From Oscillospiraceae bacterium (lineage in GTDB: Bacteria > Bacillota > Clostridia > Oscillospirales > Ruminococcaceae), in contig JAIRWC010000038.1 in assembly GCA_031253495.1 (NCBI GenBank), forward strand, positions 1 to 53,168: a stretch of 53,168 nt of DNA, given 5' to 3'. How positions within the stretch are numbered: the first letter of the stretch is position 1; every line of letters begins with the position of its first letter. The notes under the pieces are model-generated. The model ran no database searches. It was not told where the DNA came from and was given only the letters and a program-made list of their open reading frames with translations. Positions 32,905 through 40,038 of the stretch are shown piece after piece. The position numbers were made by a program, and so were the translations under genes.

Positions 32905-33771
32905 TTGGCGAACAGTGAAATTAACAACAGCGCGGAAATAAACCGTATGTTCGGCGAACCCGACCCCCCCGCGGAAGAAGCGGCGCAACCCGGCGGCGAC
33001 CCCCCCCCGGCGGAAGTCGCTCCGCCCGCCGCGAGCGATACGGTCAACCACTCCGACGACGTTCTTCTTGACGACGCGGCCGTTCAAGCCGCCGTCGAAC
33101 AGCAGCCCGGCGAAGAGGGCCAATCGGCGGAAAGCGACGGGCAGCCGGTTACCGAGGGCAGCACCGAACGTTTCGGTTTCGCGAAAAAGAGGGATATAAA
33201 GAAAGCGAAAGCTCTCGCCGACCCCAAAAGGATAAGGACGAAAGTCGTTTTCGCGATTTTGCCGCTGACGCTCGCCATAGGGTTCGCGGCGGGCGCGTTC
33301 GTCTGTTTCTCATATTTCTTCGGCGTGAAGACGGACGGCGTCCACAGAGCCGCCGTAAACGCGGCGAAAGCCGCCGAGGGGCGCGTCGGGGAAAAATTCG
33401 GGGAAGACTGCGAGGTAACGTTTTTAAACGTTTATGTCAAAAACAAAACGGACGAATACGAGTGTGTCGTTTTTTGCTCCGTGAGCGGTCAAACCGCTTC
33501 TTACGACAACGCGGCGTTTCGCGTCGTGATAAATAAGCGCGGCGGCGACGAAATTCAAGACGAGTTCGACCCCGCCGAATACGGGCGGCTTTCAACCGGA
33601 AATGACGAGGAACGCGTTTTAGCGGGCTTAATGATGAATTATAAAAAGGAGTTCGACCGCTGTATCGCGGAAATCCGTTCGGACGGAACGGATTGGACGG
33701 AAATAAGCGCGGATTATATCAACATAAGGATACACAGGGAAAATTTGTTGATATTCAAACTGATACGCTGA
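32905..33771 (+). CDS. Single-pass membrane protein with acidic Pro/Ala-rich N terminus
   Basis: Predicted 288 residues from a TTG start (GAAGG 10 bases upstream, promoter just before; the next ATG at 32947 has no RBS). Residues 15-85 are acidic and Pro/Ala/Glu-rich, probably disordered. A basic stretch (FAKKRDIKKAKALADPKR) precedes one transmembrane helix at about 114-139. The outer domain of ~145 residues has EVTFLNVYVKNKTDEYECVVFCSVSGQ and looks like an alpha/beta fold; I do not recognise it. It is followed 17 bases later by the CmpB-type permease, so the two may be co-transcribed. Confidence 0.75.
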   Translation: MANSEINNSAEINRMFGEPDPPAEEAAQPGGDPPPAEVAPPAASDTVNHSDDVLLDDAAVQAAVEQQPGEEGQSAESDGQPVTEGSTERFGFAKKRDIKKAKALADPKRIRTKVVFAILPLTLAIGFAAGAFVCFSYFFGVKTDGVHRAAVNAAKAAEGRVGEKFGEDCEVTFLNVYVKNKTDEYECVVFCSVSGQTASYDNAAFRVVINKRGGDEIQDEFDPAEYGRLSTGNDEERVLAGLMMNYKKEFDRCIAEIRSDGTDWTEISADYINIRIHRENLLIFKLIR

Positions 33772-33788
33772 TACGGCGATAAAATCTG

Positions 33789-34484
33789 ATGTTCGAGATT
33801 TTTTCTTATTGGCTGCTTATATTCTTTACGTTTAACGTGATGGGCTGGATTTTGGAAAGCGCCATCGAGTCGCTTTATCACAAACGTCTTATAAACAGGG
33901 GTTTCCTCAGAGGGCCGTATATCCCGATTTACGGGGTGGGCGGGATAATGTTGGCGAACGTCTGTATGCCGTTCAGGGAGAACGGGTTCGTGGTGTTCGC
34001 GGCGGGGATGTGCGCCGCCACGACTTTGGAATACTGCGCGGGCAGCATTTTGGAAAGGATATTCAAAAAGCAGTTTTGGGATTACAGTATGCTGCCTTTC
34101 ACCTACAAGAACAGGGTTTCGCTCCTGTCCTCCCTGTTTTGGGGGGTTCAGGCGCTGTTCATGGTCTATGTGCTGTACGATTTTATCTCGCCGATTATTT
34201 CTGCGGTCAACCCGTTCGCGCGGCACGGGATAAATGCGGTTATGACCGTGATTATGGGCGCGGACGCCTTTTTTCAAATAAGGCGGCAGGAGAACATCGA
34301 TAAAATTCTCGCCAAGCTGTCATACGAACAGGTCCGCGAGGTGCTTATAAAGACGATAATGCAAATCGGCAATCCGAGCCAGGTCCGCGCCGCGTTTATG
34401 AACAGGTTCAGACCGCGCGGCGCGGACGGCTGCACCGAGGAAAAACAAGAAGAACAAGAGGAACAAACGTTCTATGACGGATAA
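33789..34484 (+). CDS. Putative ABC-transporter permease, CmpB family
   Basis: Predicted 231 residues, about five membrane helices. MGWILESAIESLYHKRLINRGFLRGPYIPIYGVGG and GMCAATTLEYCAGSILERIF plus KQFWDYSMLPFTYKNRVSLLSSLFWG are hallmarks of the PF06541 (CmpB-type) membrane family widespread in clostridia. Annotation as an ABC permease is historical and no ATPase gene is nearby. The C-terminal tail is highly acidic (EEKQEEQEEQ). Its end overlaps the HD-domain gene by 11 bases, a pairing that implies coupled translation. Confidence 0.85.
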   Translation: MFEIFSYWLLIFFTFNVMGWILESAIESLYHKRLINRGFLRGPYIPIYGVGGIMLANVCMPFRENGFVVFAAGMCAATTLEYCAGSILERIFKKQFWDYSMLPFTYKNRVSLLSSLFWGVQALFMVYVLYDFISPIISAVNPFARHGINAVMTVIMGADAFFQIRRQENIDKILAKLSYEQVREVLIKTIMQIGNPSQVRAAFMNRFRPRGADGCTEEKQEEQEEQTFYDG

Positions 34485-34926
34485 ACAATTTGACGAAGCG
34501 GCGAAGGAAATCCTGTCCTCGCCCGAGATGAAAAAAAGCAAAAAGTTCGTCCAGCACGGAAAGGTTTCGGTTTACTCCCACAGCCTTGCCGTCGCGAAAT
34601 ACAGCGTTAGATTCGCGGGGAAAATGGGTATTAAGGTGGATTACCGCAGTCTTGTGCGCGGCGCGCTTTTGCACGATTTTTTCCTTTACGACTGGCACGA
34701 CGACTGGGATAAGCTGCACGGCTTCAAACACCCGCGCATAGCTCTCGAAAACGCGAAAAAACGGTTCAAACTCAACAAAAAAGAGCGCGAAATCATCCGA
34801 AAGCATATGTGGCCCATGACTTTTATAAACATTCCGCTGTGCCGCGAGGCGTGGCTGGTTTGTATAATCGACAAATACTGCTCCATGCTCGAAACGCTGA
34901 AAATCAGCAAATACAACGACCTGTAG
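34474..34926 (+). CDS. HD-domain phosphohydrolase
   Basis: Predicted 150 residues. Metal-dependent phosphohydrolase fold with the metal ligands in VYSHSLAVAKYSVRF (His), RGALLHDFFLYDWH (the HD pair), FKHPRIALENA (His) and CIIDKYCSMLE (Asp). Nucleotide or cyclic dinucleotide substrates are typical of such proteins; the real one cannot be told. It starts within the end of the CmpB-family gene. Downstream is about 220 bases without a gene, including a short hairpin (AATCCGC/GCGGATT at 34937-34955) and the next promoter. Confidence 0.85.
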   Translation: MTDKQFDEAAKEILSSPEMKKSKKFVQHGKVSVYSHSLAVAKYSVRFAGKMGIKVDYRSLVRGALLHDFFLYDWHDDWDKLHGFKHPRIALENAKKRFKLNKKEREIIRKHMWPMTFINIPLCREAWLVCIIDKYCSMLETLKISKYNDL

Positions 34927-35003
34927 GGGCGCTTAATCCGCTTCCGGCGGATTGGCGGCAAACGGACGTCAATTCGGAAAACCCGGGCTTCGGCAAAAAA
35001 CAG

Positions 35004-35032
35004 TTGACTATTTTCCGAAAACACTATATAAT
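35004..35032 (+). promoter_or_regulatory. Sigma-A-type promoter of the dCMP deaminase gene
   Basis: TTGACT (35004-35009), 17-base spacer, TATAAT (35027-35032). The leader is about 107 bases and ends with the duplicated leader element. Confidence 0.75.
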
Positions 35033-35074
35033 GGAGCGGTATCGATAAAAAACAAAGGAACAAGTTTGAAAGAC

Positions 35075-35145
35075 AAGAAAGGACGAATCACCGCGCCGCA
35101 ATTTTCATTGAATTTTGCGCGGGGTGGGGCGGCACGGTCGTAAAT
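35075..35145 (+). repeat. Duplicated ~73-base leader element, copy A (upstream of dCMP deaminase)
   Basis: From AAGAAAGGACGAATC to CGGTCGTAAAT, ending at the ATG of 35146. CCGCGC (35091-35096) can pair with GCGCGG (35117-35122) across a U-rich internal region. In copy B most of these positions change together, keeping G-C, A-U or G-U pairs except one C-A mismatch. Confidence 0.75.
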
Positions 35146-35631
35146 ATGCAAAGGCGCGATAAAATAAACTACTATCTTGACATAGCCTGGACCGTCGGCG
35201 AACGCGGAACCTGCCTGCGCAGAAATTTCGGCGCGATTGTCGTCAATAACGACGAAATTATTTCAACGGGGTTCAACGGCGCCCCTCGCGGGCGCGAAAA
35301 CTGTTGCGACCGCGATTTGTGCCTTCGCCAAAAAATGAATATTCCGAAAGGGCAGCGAATGGAAATTTGCCGCTCCGTCCACGCCGAGGCGAACTGTATA
35401 ATTTCCGCGTCCCGCCGCGATATGCTCGGCGCGACGCTTTATCTGACCTGCCGCGACGCGCAAACGGGGGAAATTGACAAAAACGTCGAGCCTTGCTCGA
35501 TGTGCAAGCGGCTGATTATCAATTCCGGAATTTCCACGGTGATTATCCGCGCCGCGAAAGACGAGTACAGAACCACGCTTGTGGAAAAATGGATAGAAAA
35601 CGACGACACCATCGCCAGCGAAGGGTATTAG
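35146..35631 (+). CDS. Deoxycytidylate (dCMP) deaminase family protein
   Basis: Predicted 161 residues. Zinc-dependent deaminase giving dUMP from dCMP for thymidylate synthesis; the same family includes ComEB. The active site is CRSVHAEANCIISASR (zinc His and catalytic Glu) with NVEPCSMCKRLIINSG (two zinc Cys). Additional features of dCMP deaminases are GAIVVNNDEIISTGFNGAPRG and the Cys-rich insertion NCCDRDLCLRQ, usually a second zinc site. It has its own promoter and an unusual leader with no clear Shine-Dalgarno close to ATG 35146. Confidence 0.9.
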   Translation: MQRRDKINYYLDIAWTVGERGTCLRRNFGAIVVNNDEIISTGFNGAPRGRENCCDRDLCLRQKMNIPKGQRMEICRSVHAEANCIISASRRDMLGATLYLTCRDAQTGEIDKNVEPCSMCKRLIINSGISTVIIRAAKDEYRTTLVEKWIENDDTIASEGY

Positions 35632-35647
35632 GCCTTTCGGCGGCGCG

Positions 35648-35668
35648 CAACGCGATTAAACGAGAAAC
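35648..35668. repeat. Family 2 repeat element, copy 3
   Basis: CAACGCGATTAAACGAGAAA then C, sharing TTAAACGAGAAAC with 15101-15113 and 18778-18790. It is directly followed by family 1 copy 3, forming a composite element. Confidence 0.55.
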
Positions 35669-35670
35669 GG

Positions 35671-35705
35671 TGCGGCAATTCCGCGTTTCACGCAAAATTG
35701 CCGTG
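35671..35705. repeat. Dispersed hairpin repeat, family 1, copy 3
   Basis: Outer arms CGGCAATT (35673-35680) and AATTGCCG (35696-35703) with an inner GCG/CGC pair around TTTCA. It lies just before the RBS of the 35721 gene. Confidence 0.6.
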
Positions 35706-35720
35706 TAAGGGGGCGTTCGT

Positions 35721-36662
35721 GTGAAACCCGTTATAATCGACAAAAGCCTTGTCGGCATGAATTTCTATGAAAGCGCCGAGAAAAAAGAGGTCTTTTTCTA
35801 TGTCTGCTCCCTCGCGGAAGCGGGGGCGAGTTATATCGAACTGGGTCTCGAGGCGGCGGTAAAATTACCCAAGCCGAACGGTTCGGAGAAATACATATAC
35901 AGAATAAACGGCGCGGAAGAGCATATAATCGCGAACGCTTTCGAATTTGCCTACGCCGTCGTCCCGCTTAAATACTCTTTCGTCATACCCAAATTGACGC
36001 TTCCGGTAATCCTTGAGATAGACGTCGACGGCGCGGACGTTTTTGAAACGCTCGGTCTGGTGGCGGGCAACCTCGACTTTTCTCGCGTCAACATGATTAG
36101 GTTGACAGGCAATTTCGAGCCGGAACAGCTTTCAAAAATCATTTTTGACTACAGGCGGAAAATGGTTCTGCCGATTGACGTCTGCCCGAAAAACGACAGG
36201 CTTTCCGCGCTTTCCTCCGCGATAGCGGCATATACGGCGAATTTCGATTCCGTAACCGTCTGTTTCGGCGACAGCGATTCTTTCGCGTCGCTGGAAGAGC
36301 TTTTGATTATGCTTTCGGCGGTGCATAAGATAATAATAAGCCGGGATTACCTTACGGGAATATGCAAGGCGTCCTTGCTCTCCGCGGTAATCGCCGAAAC
36401 GAAAATCACCAACCTTTCCGTTATGATGCGCAAATATATGTATTGCCCGCTGGATATAGAAAACATCGACGGAAAAGACGGAATCCGGCGTTCAAGACCG
36501 TTCGGGCAAAATCGGTTCCGCCGCGTTCCCGCCGTCGAGAAGGCGGTGCGCGCCCTCGGTATCGAGCGGGAAATATCCGAAAGCATCATCAAGGCTTTAA
36601 ACGGATGCGACATGGGTTTTCCGGGGAAAGCCGAGGATTCTGACGACAGGGAGTTGCAATGA
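35721..36662 (+). CDS. Degenerate DRE-TIM metallolyase-like protein (tentative)
   Basis: Predicted 313 residues from GTG 35721 (AAGGGGG seven bases upstream). The N terminus VIIDKSLVGMNFYESAEKKEVFFYVCSLAEAGASYIELG follows the layout of homocitrate/isopropylmalate synthases (hhDTTLRDG, then a helix and IExG). However, the catalytic Arg-Asp of the RDG motif is replaced: Asp7 is kept and residues 11-12 are Val-Gly. Alternating hydrophobic strands then fit a TIM barrel. No HxH metal motif is seen near the C-terminal part, which carries DIENIDGKDGIRRSRPFG. It is probably not a functional synthase. Its end overlaps the VanY-type gene by four bases (ATGA). The family link is weak and the gene may be an unrelated barrel. 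Confidence 0.6.
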   Translation: MKPVIIDKSLVGMNFYESAEKKEVFFYVCSLAEAGASYIELGLEAAVKLPKPNGSEKYIYRINGAEEHIIANAFEFAYAVVPLKYSFVIPKLTLPVILEIDVDGADVFETLGLVAGNLDFSRVNMIRLTGNFEPEQLSKIIFDYRRKMVLPIDVCPKNDRLSALSSAIAAYTANFDSVTVCFGDSDSFASLEELLIMLSAVHKIIISRDYLTGICKASLLSAVIAETKITNLSVMMRKYMYCPLDIENIDGKDGIRRSRPFGQNRFRRVPAVEKAVRALGIEREISESIIKALNGCDMGFPGKAEDSDDRELQ

Positions 36663-37618
36663 CCGAAAAAAAGCATACGCGCCGCGCGTTCGCCGCCGTT
36701 ATCGCCTGTTTGGCTTTAACCGCCGCGGCGTGCGTCGGCATCCCCGAAAACGCGGAAACGCCCGCCGAAACGCCGAGCGAAACGCCGAGCGAAACGCCCG
36801 CCGAAACGCCGAAAATGACAAAGCAAGTCACCGAAACGCCCGCCGAAACGTCCGCCGAAACGCCGAGCGAAACGTCCGCCGAAACGCCGAGCGAAACATC
36901 CGCCGAAACGCCGAGCGAAACGGTTACCGCGACTGACGCCGTCACGGCTTCCCGCTCGCCGGAAGAGCGCGCGCGGGAAACGGCCGCGCTTACCGTTGAC
37001 GAAAACGGCGTTGACAACGCTTGGGCTTTCCTGCTCATAAACGCGAGGAATCCGCTTCCCGACGGGTATGTTCCCGTAACCGCCCCGATAGGCGTATATT
37101 CCCTTGACGCGCGCTGCGCGGAATACGCCCTGCTTATGTTCGAGGCGGCGCGGAACGACGGGATAACGCTTAACGTTCAGTCGGCTTACAGGAGCATAGA
37201 ACGGCAGACGGTCAATTTCGAGAGCTTTTATAATTCCTTGGTCAGCCGCGGGTATACGCCGGAACGGGCTTTTGACGCGACCGCCGCCGAAATCGCGCCG
37301 CCTTACACAAGCGAACATAACGCCGGGCTCGCCGCCGACATAGGAATCATCGAAAGTTATTTCGACACGACGGAGGAATTTCGCTGGCTTAAGGAAAATT
37401 CGTGGAAATTCGGTTTCATCATGCGCTATCCCGCCGACAAAACCTCGGTTACCGGAATAATATACGAACCGTGGCACTACCGTTTCGTGGGGTTGTACCA
37501 CGCCGGGAGAATCCGCGATTCGGGGCTGTGCCTCGAGGAATACATGGGGGACGACGGTTCGGACAACGACGTGAACGGGGTCGTCGAAAAGTTCAGGGAA
37601 TATATCACGGGAAGATAA
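36659..37618 (+). CDS. VanY-type D-alanyl-D-alanine carboxypeptidase, exported
   Basis: Predicted 319 residues. A basic N terminus and hydrophobic stretch end LTAAAC25, a possible lipobox. Residues ~30-95 are a low-complexity stalk of repeated ETPSET/ETPAET/ETSAET units. The M15B peptidase domain follows: NVQSAYRSIERQ, PPYTSEHNAGLAADIG (zinc His and Asp) and GIIYEPWHYRFVG (catalytic Glu and zinc His), so the zinc site is complete. It trims the terminal D-Ala of peptidoglycan stem peptides outside the membrane. The long Thr/Glu stalk would hold the enzyme away from the membrane. Confidence 0.9.
   Translation: MTEKKHTRRAFAAVIACLALTAAACVGIPENAETPAETPSETPSETPAETPKMTKQVTETPAETSAETPSETSAETPSETSAETPSETVTATDAVTASRSPEERARETAALTVDENGVDNAWAFLLINARNPLPDGYVPVTAPIGVYSLDARCAEYALLMFEAARNDGITLNVQSAYRSIERQTVNFESFYNSLVSRGYTPERAFDATAAEIAPPYTSEHNAGLAADIGIIESYFDTTEEFRWLKENSWKFGFIMRYPADKTSVTGIIYEPWHYRFVGLYHAGRIRDSGLCLEEYMGDDGSDNDVNGVVEKFREYITGR
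36755..36925 (+). repeat. Coding low-complexity repeat (Glu-Thr-Pro/Ser units)
   Basis: GAAACGCCGAGC and GAAACGTCCGCC units alternate with periods of 12 and 24 bases, interrupted once by AAAATGACAAAGCAAGTCAC. Encodes the stalk of the carboxypeptidase. Confidence 0.75.
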
Positions 37619-37631
37619 GGGGAGCGCGATT

Positions 37632-38507
37632 ATGATAAGGAGCATGACGGGCTACGGCAGGGAGCAAAAAACCGTCGGCGGCAGGGAAATTACCGCCGAG
37701 ATACGCTCGGTGAACCATCGGTACTATGAATTTTCAGCCAAACTGCCGCGTCAGCATAATTTCCTTGAGGAAAGGCTTAAAACGCTTTTGGGCGGGAAAA
37801 TCAGCCGCGGCAAGGTCGAGGTCGGCATAATCATCTGCAACGTTAGCGGGAAAGAAACGCAAATTACGGTCAACGCGGACGTGGTGGAGGCGTATGTTTC
37901 CGCCCTGAGGAAGTTGCGCCCGGAAACGGTTCTTACGGACGACCTGTCCTTATCGGACGTGTTCAAGATGACCGACGCTTTCAATATCGTCAAAAGCGAA
38001 ACGGACGAGGATGAGATATGGGCGGCGGTTTCGGAAACCGCGTCCGCCGCTTTGGAAAAGTTCGTCGCAATGAGGGAGGCGGAGGGAAAAAGGATAAAGG
38101 ACGACCTTCTCAAAAAATTAGATTTTATCGAAAACGCCGTCGGGGAAATAGAGAGAATTTCCCCCGAAAGGGCGTTGAAATACCGTTTGAGGCTGTTCGA
38201 GAAAATTAAGGAAATCGTCGGAAGCGGGGTCGACGAACAGCGGATTTTGACGGAAGCGGCGATTTTCGCGGAGAAAACCGCGGTGGACGAGGAAACGGTC
38301 CGGTTAAGGAGCCATATCGCCCAAACGCGCGAGCTCCTCGACGCAAATGGCGTGGCGGGCCGGAAACTGGATTTCATCGTGCAGGAGATGAACAGGGAGG
38401 TTAACACCATAGGCTCGAAGGCGCAGGAAATATCGATTACGCGGATTGTGGTGGATTTGAAAAGCGAACTTGAAAAGATAAGGGAGCAGATTCAAAATAT
38501 CGAATAA
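37632..38507 (+). CDS. yicC: YicC family endoribonuclease-like protein
   Basis: Predicted 291 residues. The start MIRSMTGYGR is diagnostic, followed by EIRSVNHRYYEFSAKLPR and the N-terminal YicC domain. The C-terminal DUF1732 domain includes RLRSHIAQTRELLD, GRKLDFIVQEMNREVNTIGSKAQEISITRIVVDLKSELEKIREQIQNIE. E. coli YicC has been reported as an RNase with a role in small-RNA turnover and stationary-phase survival. It usually precedes gmk and rpoZ in Bacillota; here neither follows. Confidence 0.95.
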   Translation: MIRSMTGYGREQKTVGGREITAEIRSVNHRYYEFSAKLPRQHNFLEERLKTLLGGKISRGKVEVGIIICNVSGKETQITVNADVVEAYVSALRKLRPETVLTDDLSLSDVFKMTDAFNIVKSETDEDEIWAAVSETASAALEKFVAMREAEGKRIKDDLLKKLDFIENAVGEIERISPERALKYRLRLFEKIKEIVGSGVDEQRILTEAAIFAEKTAVDEETVRLRSHIAQTRELLDANGVAGRKLDFIVQEMNREVNTIGSKAQEISITRIVVDLKSELEKIREQIQNIE

Positions 38508-38538
38508 AAAATTTTTTGTCAATTATTTTTAAATACGT

Positions 38539-38565
38539 TAAAGTTTTCCCGCCGCCTGCCGATAT
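38539..38565 (+). promoter_or_regulatory. Sigma-28 (SigD/FliA) promoter, near-perfect
   Basis: TAAAGTTT (38539-38546), exactly 11 bases, GCCGATAT (38558-38565). Fifteen of 16 consensus positions match. The gene at 38602 starts 36 bases downstream. Confidence 0.85.
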
Positions 38566-38601
38566 GATAATAAACGGCATAGAAAGGACGGCGGGTAAAT
38601 T

Positions 38602-39318
38602 ATGATTAACAACGTAAACGCGCACACAAACGCGAGCGGCGTTTGGCGCGCCAACAACAAGCCCTCCGCTATGAATATTTGGAAGGTCGAAAAACCGGAG
38701 GTTCAAAAGACCGGCGCGTTAAGCGCGGCGGCGCAGTCTTACCTTGAGGAACTTAAGAAAAAGTTCGGGAACGTCGATTTTATCATAGCGGACTACTCCA
38801 CCGACGACGAGGCGCAGAAACTGCTCAGACAAGGCACGGGCGAGTATAACTGCCTCATCACTCCCGCTTTGCTGGAGGAAATGGCGGCGGACGAGGGCGT
38901 TCGCGACAAATACGAGGGCGTCATCGGCGACGCCATCGGTCAGGTCGACGAACTGAAAGAAACCGTTAAGGAAACCATCGGGGAAAAGGCCGAGGCGATA
39001 CAGAATTACGGGTTTTCCGTGGATTCCGAAGGCAACGTAAACTACTACGTCTTGCTGAAAGACGGTCTTCCCGGCGACGTGAACGGCGGTTCAAGCATAG
39101 TGAAGGCGGGTTCGATTGAGGAATTGCTTAAAAAGCTCGACGAGCTTGACTTGAAAAAGAGCGAGGAGAGGCGCGCCGAACGCCGCAAAGAATGGGAGAA
39201 GCCCTACGGGGACGGGTTCGGTTTGAATATCGAGGAATTTCTCAAAGACGACGTCGCGCGGAAAATTCGCGGCAAGAACGAGAGCCGCAGGGATGAAAAC
39301 TTAGATTTTCTCGCATGA
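38602..39318 (+). CDS. DUF6033-like protein under a sigma-28 promoter
   Basis: Predicted 238 residues, soluble, no signal peptide. AAGGACGG precedes ATG 38602. The core is SYLEELKKKFGNVDFIIADYSTDDEAQKLLRQG, NCLITPALLEEMAADEGVRDKYEGVIGDAI, and then a Lys/Glu/Arg-rich C-terminal tail. The core matches my recollection of DUF6033, a family common in flagellated Lachnospiraceae; function unknown. It shares its promoter type with 17957-18640, 20 kb away, and both have an Asn/Ala/Thr-rich N-terminal ~30-80 residues. It may be a motility-linked or flagellum-exported protein (inference). Confidence 0.75.
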   Translation: MINNVNAHTNASGVWRANNKPSAMNIWKVEKPEVQKTGALSAAAQSYLEELKKKFGNVDFIIADYSTDDEAQKLLRQGTGEYNCLITPALLEEMAADEGVRDKYEGVIGDAIGQVDELKETVKETIGEKAEAIQNYGFSVDSEGNVNYYVLLKDGLPGDVNGGSSIVKAGSIEELLKKLDELDLKKSEERRAERRKEWEKPYGDGFGLNIEEFLKDDVARKIRGKNESRRDENLDFLA

Positions 39319-39342
39319 GATATGCGTGAAATAAAGGGGTTG

Positions 39343-39385
39343 CCGTAACGGGGGATTGGTTAGTTCGCCGTTACGGGATTTTTTT
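39343..39385 (+). terminator. Rho-independent terminator after the DUF6033-like gene
   Basis: CCGTAACGG (39343-39351) pairs with CCGTTACGG (39368-39376), then GA and seven T. Confidence 0.85.
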
Positions 39386-39418
39386 GCCCCGCGCCCCCGC
39401 CGTTTTTTAAAAAAACGC

Positions 39419-39447
39419 TTGACAAGCCCCCTTTTTTATGCTACAAT
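39419..39447 (+). promoter_or_regulatory. Sigma-A promoter of the rpmG-rplA operon, inside a terminator loop
   Basis: TTGACA (39419-39424), 17-base spacer, TACAAT (39442-39447). The -10 box lies in the loop of the hairpin at 39425-39469. The predicted start near 39454 is downstream of the hairpin's left arm. Confidence 0.8.
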
Positions 39448-39477
39448 ATAGCCACCTCATAAGGGGGCTATTTTTTT
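39425..39477 (+). terminator. Terminator overlapping the rpmG promoter
   Basis: AGCCCCCTT (39425-39433) pairs perfectly with AAGGGGGCT (39461-39469), followed by A and seven T (39471-39477). An alternative shorter stem is TAGCC (39449-39453) with GGCTA (39466-39470). Confidence 0.75.
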
Positions 39478-39485
39478 GCGGAACT

Positions 39486-39540
39486 TATATAATTCCCCTA
39501 AACCATATATAATTCCCCTCAACCATAATTCCCCTTAACT
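39486..39540 (+). repeat. 20-base tandem repeat in the rpmG leader
   Basis: TATATAATTCCCCTAAACCA (39486-39505), TATATAATTCCCCTCAACCA (39506-39525) and a third partial unit TAATTCCCCTTAAC (39526-39539). The units carry CCCCT, partly complementary to purine-rich RBS sequence nearby. Confidence 0.75.
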
Positions 39541-39576
39541 CGCGAGGGAGGCAATTTAAACGGGAGGAGCCGAAAA

Positions 39577-39726
39577 ATGAGAATAAAAATCACCATGGCT
39601 TGCACGGAATGTAAGCAGCGGAATTACAACACCAAGAAAAACAAGAAGAACGACCCCGACAGGATTGAAATGAAAAAGCATTGCAAATTCTGCCGTAAGC
39701 ACACTCTTCACAAAGAAACGAAGTAA
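39577..39726 (+). CDS. rpmG: 50S ribosomal protein L33
   Basis: Forty-nine residues, full length for bL33. It begins [19 protein letters not shown] and has the two CxxC pairs (CTEC and CKFC) of the zinc-binding C+ form. GGGAGGAG lies 7 bases before ATG 39577. It is the first gene of rpmG-secE-nusG-rplK-rplA, a classic bacterial order, and has a ~120-base leader with tandem repeats. Confidence 0.95.
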   Translation: MRIKITMACTECKQRNYNTKKNKKNDPDRIEMKKHCKFCRKHTLHKETK

Positions 39727-39739
39727 AGGGGGCGGTAAC

Positions 39740-40030
39740 GTGGCCGAAAAAAAGAACGCCGAAAAACAAAAACAAAAAAAGACCGAGGCGGAAAAGAAAC
39801 TGAACGAAAAGCGCGCCAAACGCGCCGCCGCCGCGAAAAAACCGCGCAAATCAATTTTCAGGTACTTCAAAGACGCGAGGGCCGAATTTAAGAAGGTTAC
39901 CTGGCCCACCCCGAAGCAGACGGTGAACAACACCGCCGTCGTTCTGACTATGCTCGTGGTGGCGGGTTTGGCCATATGGGGCTTGGACAAAGCCTTTGAA
40001 GCCCTTTTCGGTCTTGTTTTGCTGAGATAG
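39740..40030 (+). CDS. secE: Preprotein translocase subunit SecE
   Basis: Predicted 96 residues from GTG 39740 (AAAGGGGG upstream). The N-terminal ~40 residues are extremely Lys/Ala/Glu-rich. FRYFKDARAEFKKVTWPTPKQTVNNTAVVLTML is the conserved amphipathic helix and start of the single membrane helix of the short, one-helix SecE. It clamps SecY in the SecYEG channel driven by SecA (9418). It is followed eight bases later by nusG. Confidence 0.94.
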   Translation: MAEKKNAEKQKQKKTEAEKKLNEKRAKRAAAAKKPRKSIFRYFKDARAEFKKVTWPTPKQTVNNTAVVLTMLVVAGLAIWGLDKAFEALFGLVLLR

Positions 40031-40038
40031 GGGGACCG

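Noticed and set aside
34952-35143. A 63-codon open frame between the HD protein and dCMP deaminase genes
   Set aside because: It spans the promoter at 35004-35032 and the duplicated leader element; no RBS.
36755-36925. Regular short repeats considered as a CRISPR array
   Set aside because: They are in-frame Glu-Thr-Pro/Ser coding repeats with 12/24-base periods, no unique spacers and no cas genes.
36716-37645. A 309-codon open frame on the minus strand opposite the carboxypeptidase
   Set aside because: Arg/Phe-rich repetitive product created by the low-complexity plus-strand repeat; the plus-strand frame has a signal sequence and complete zinc motifs.
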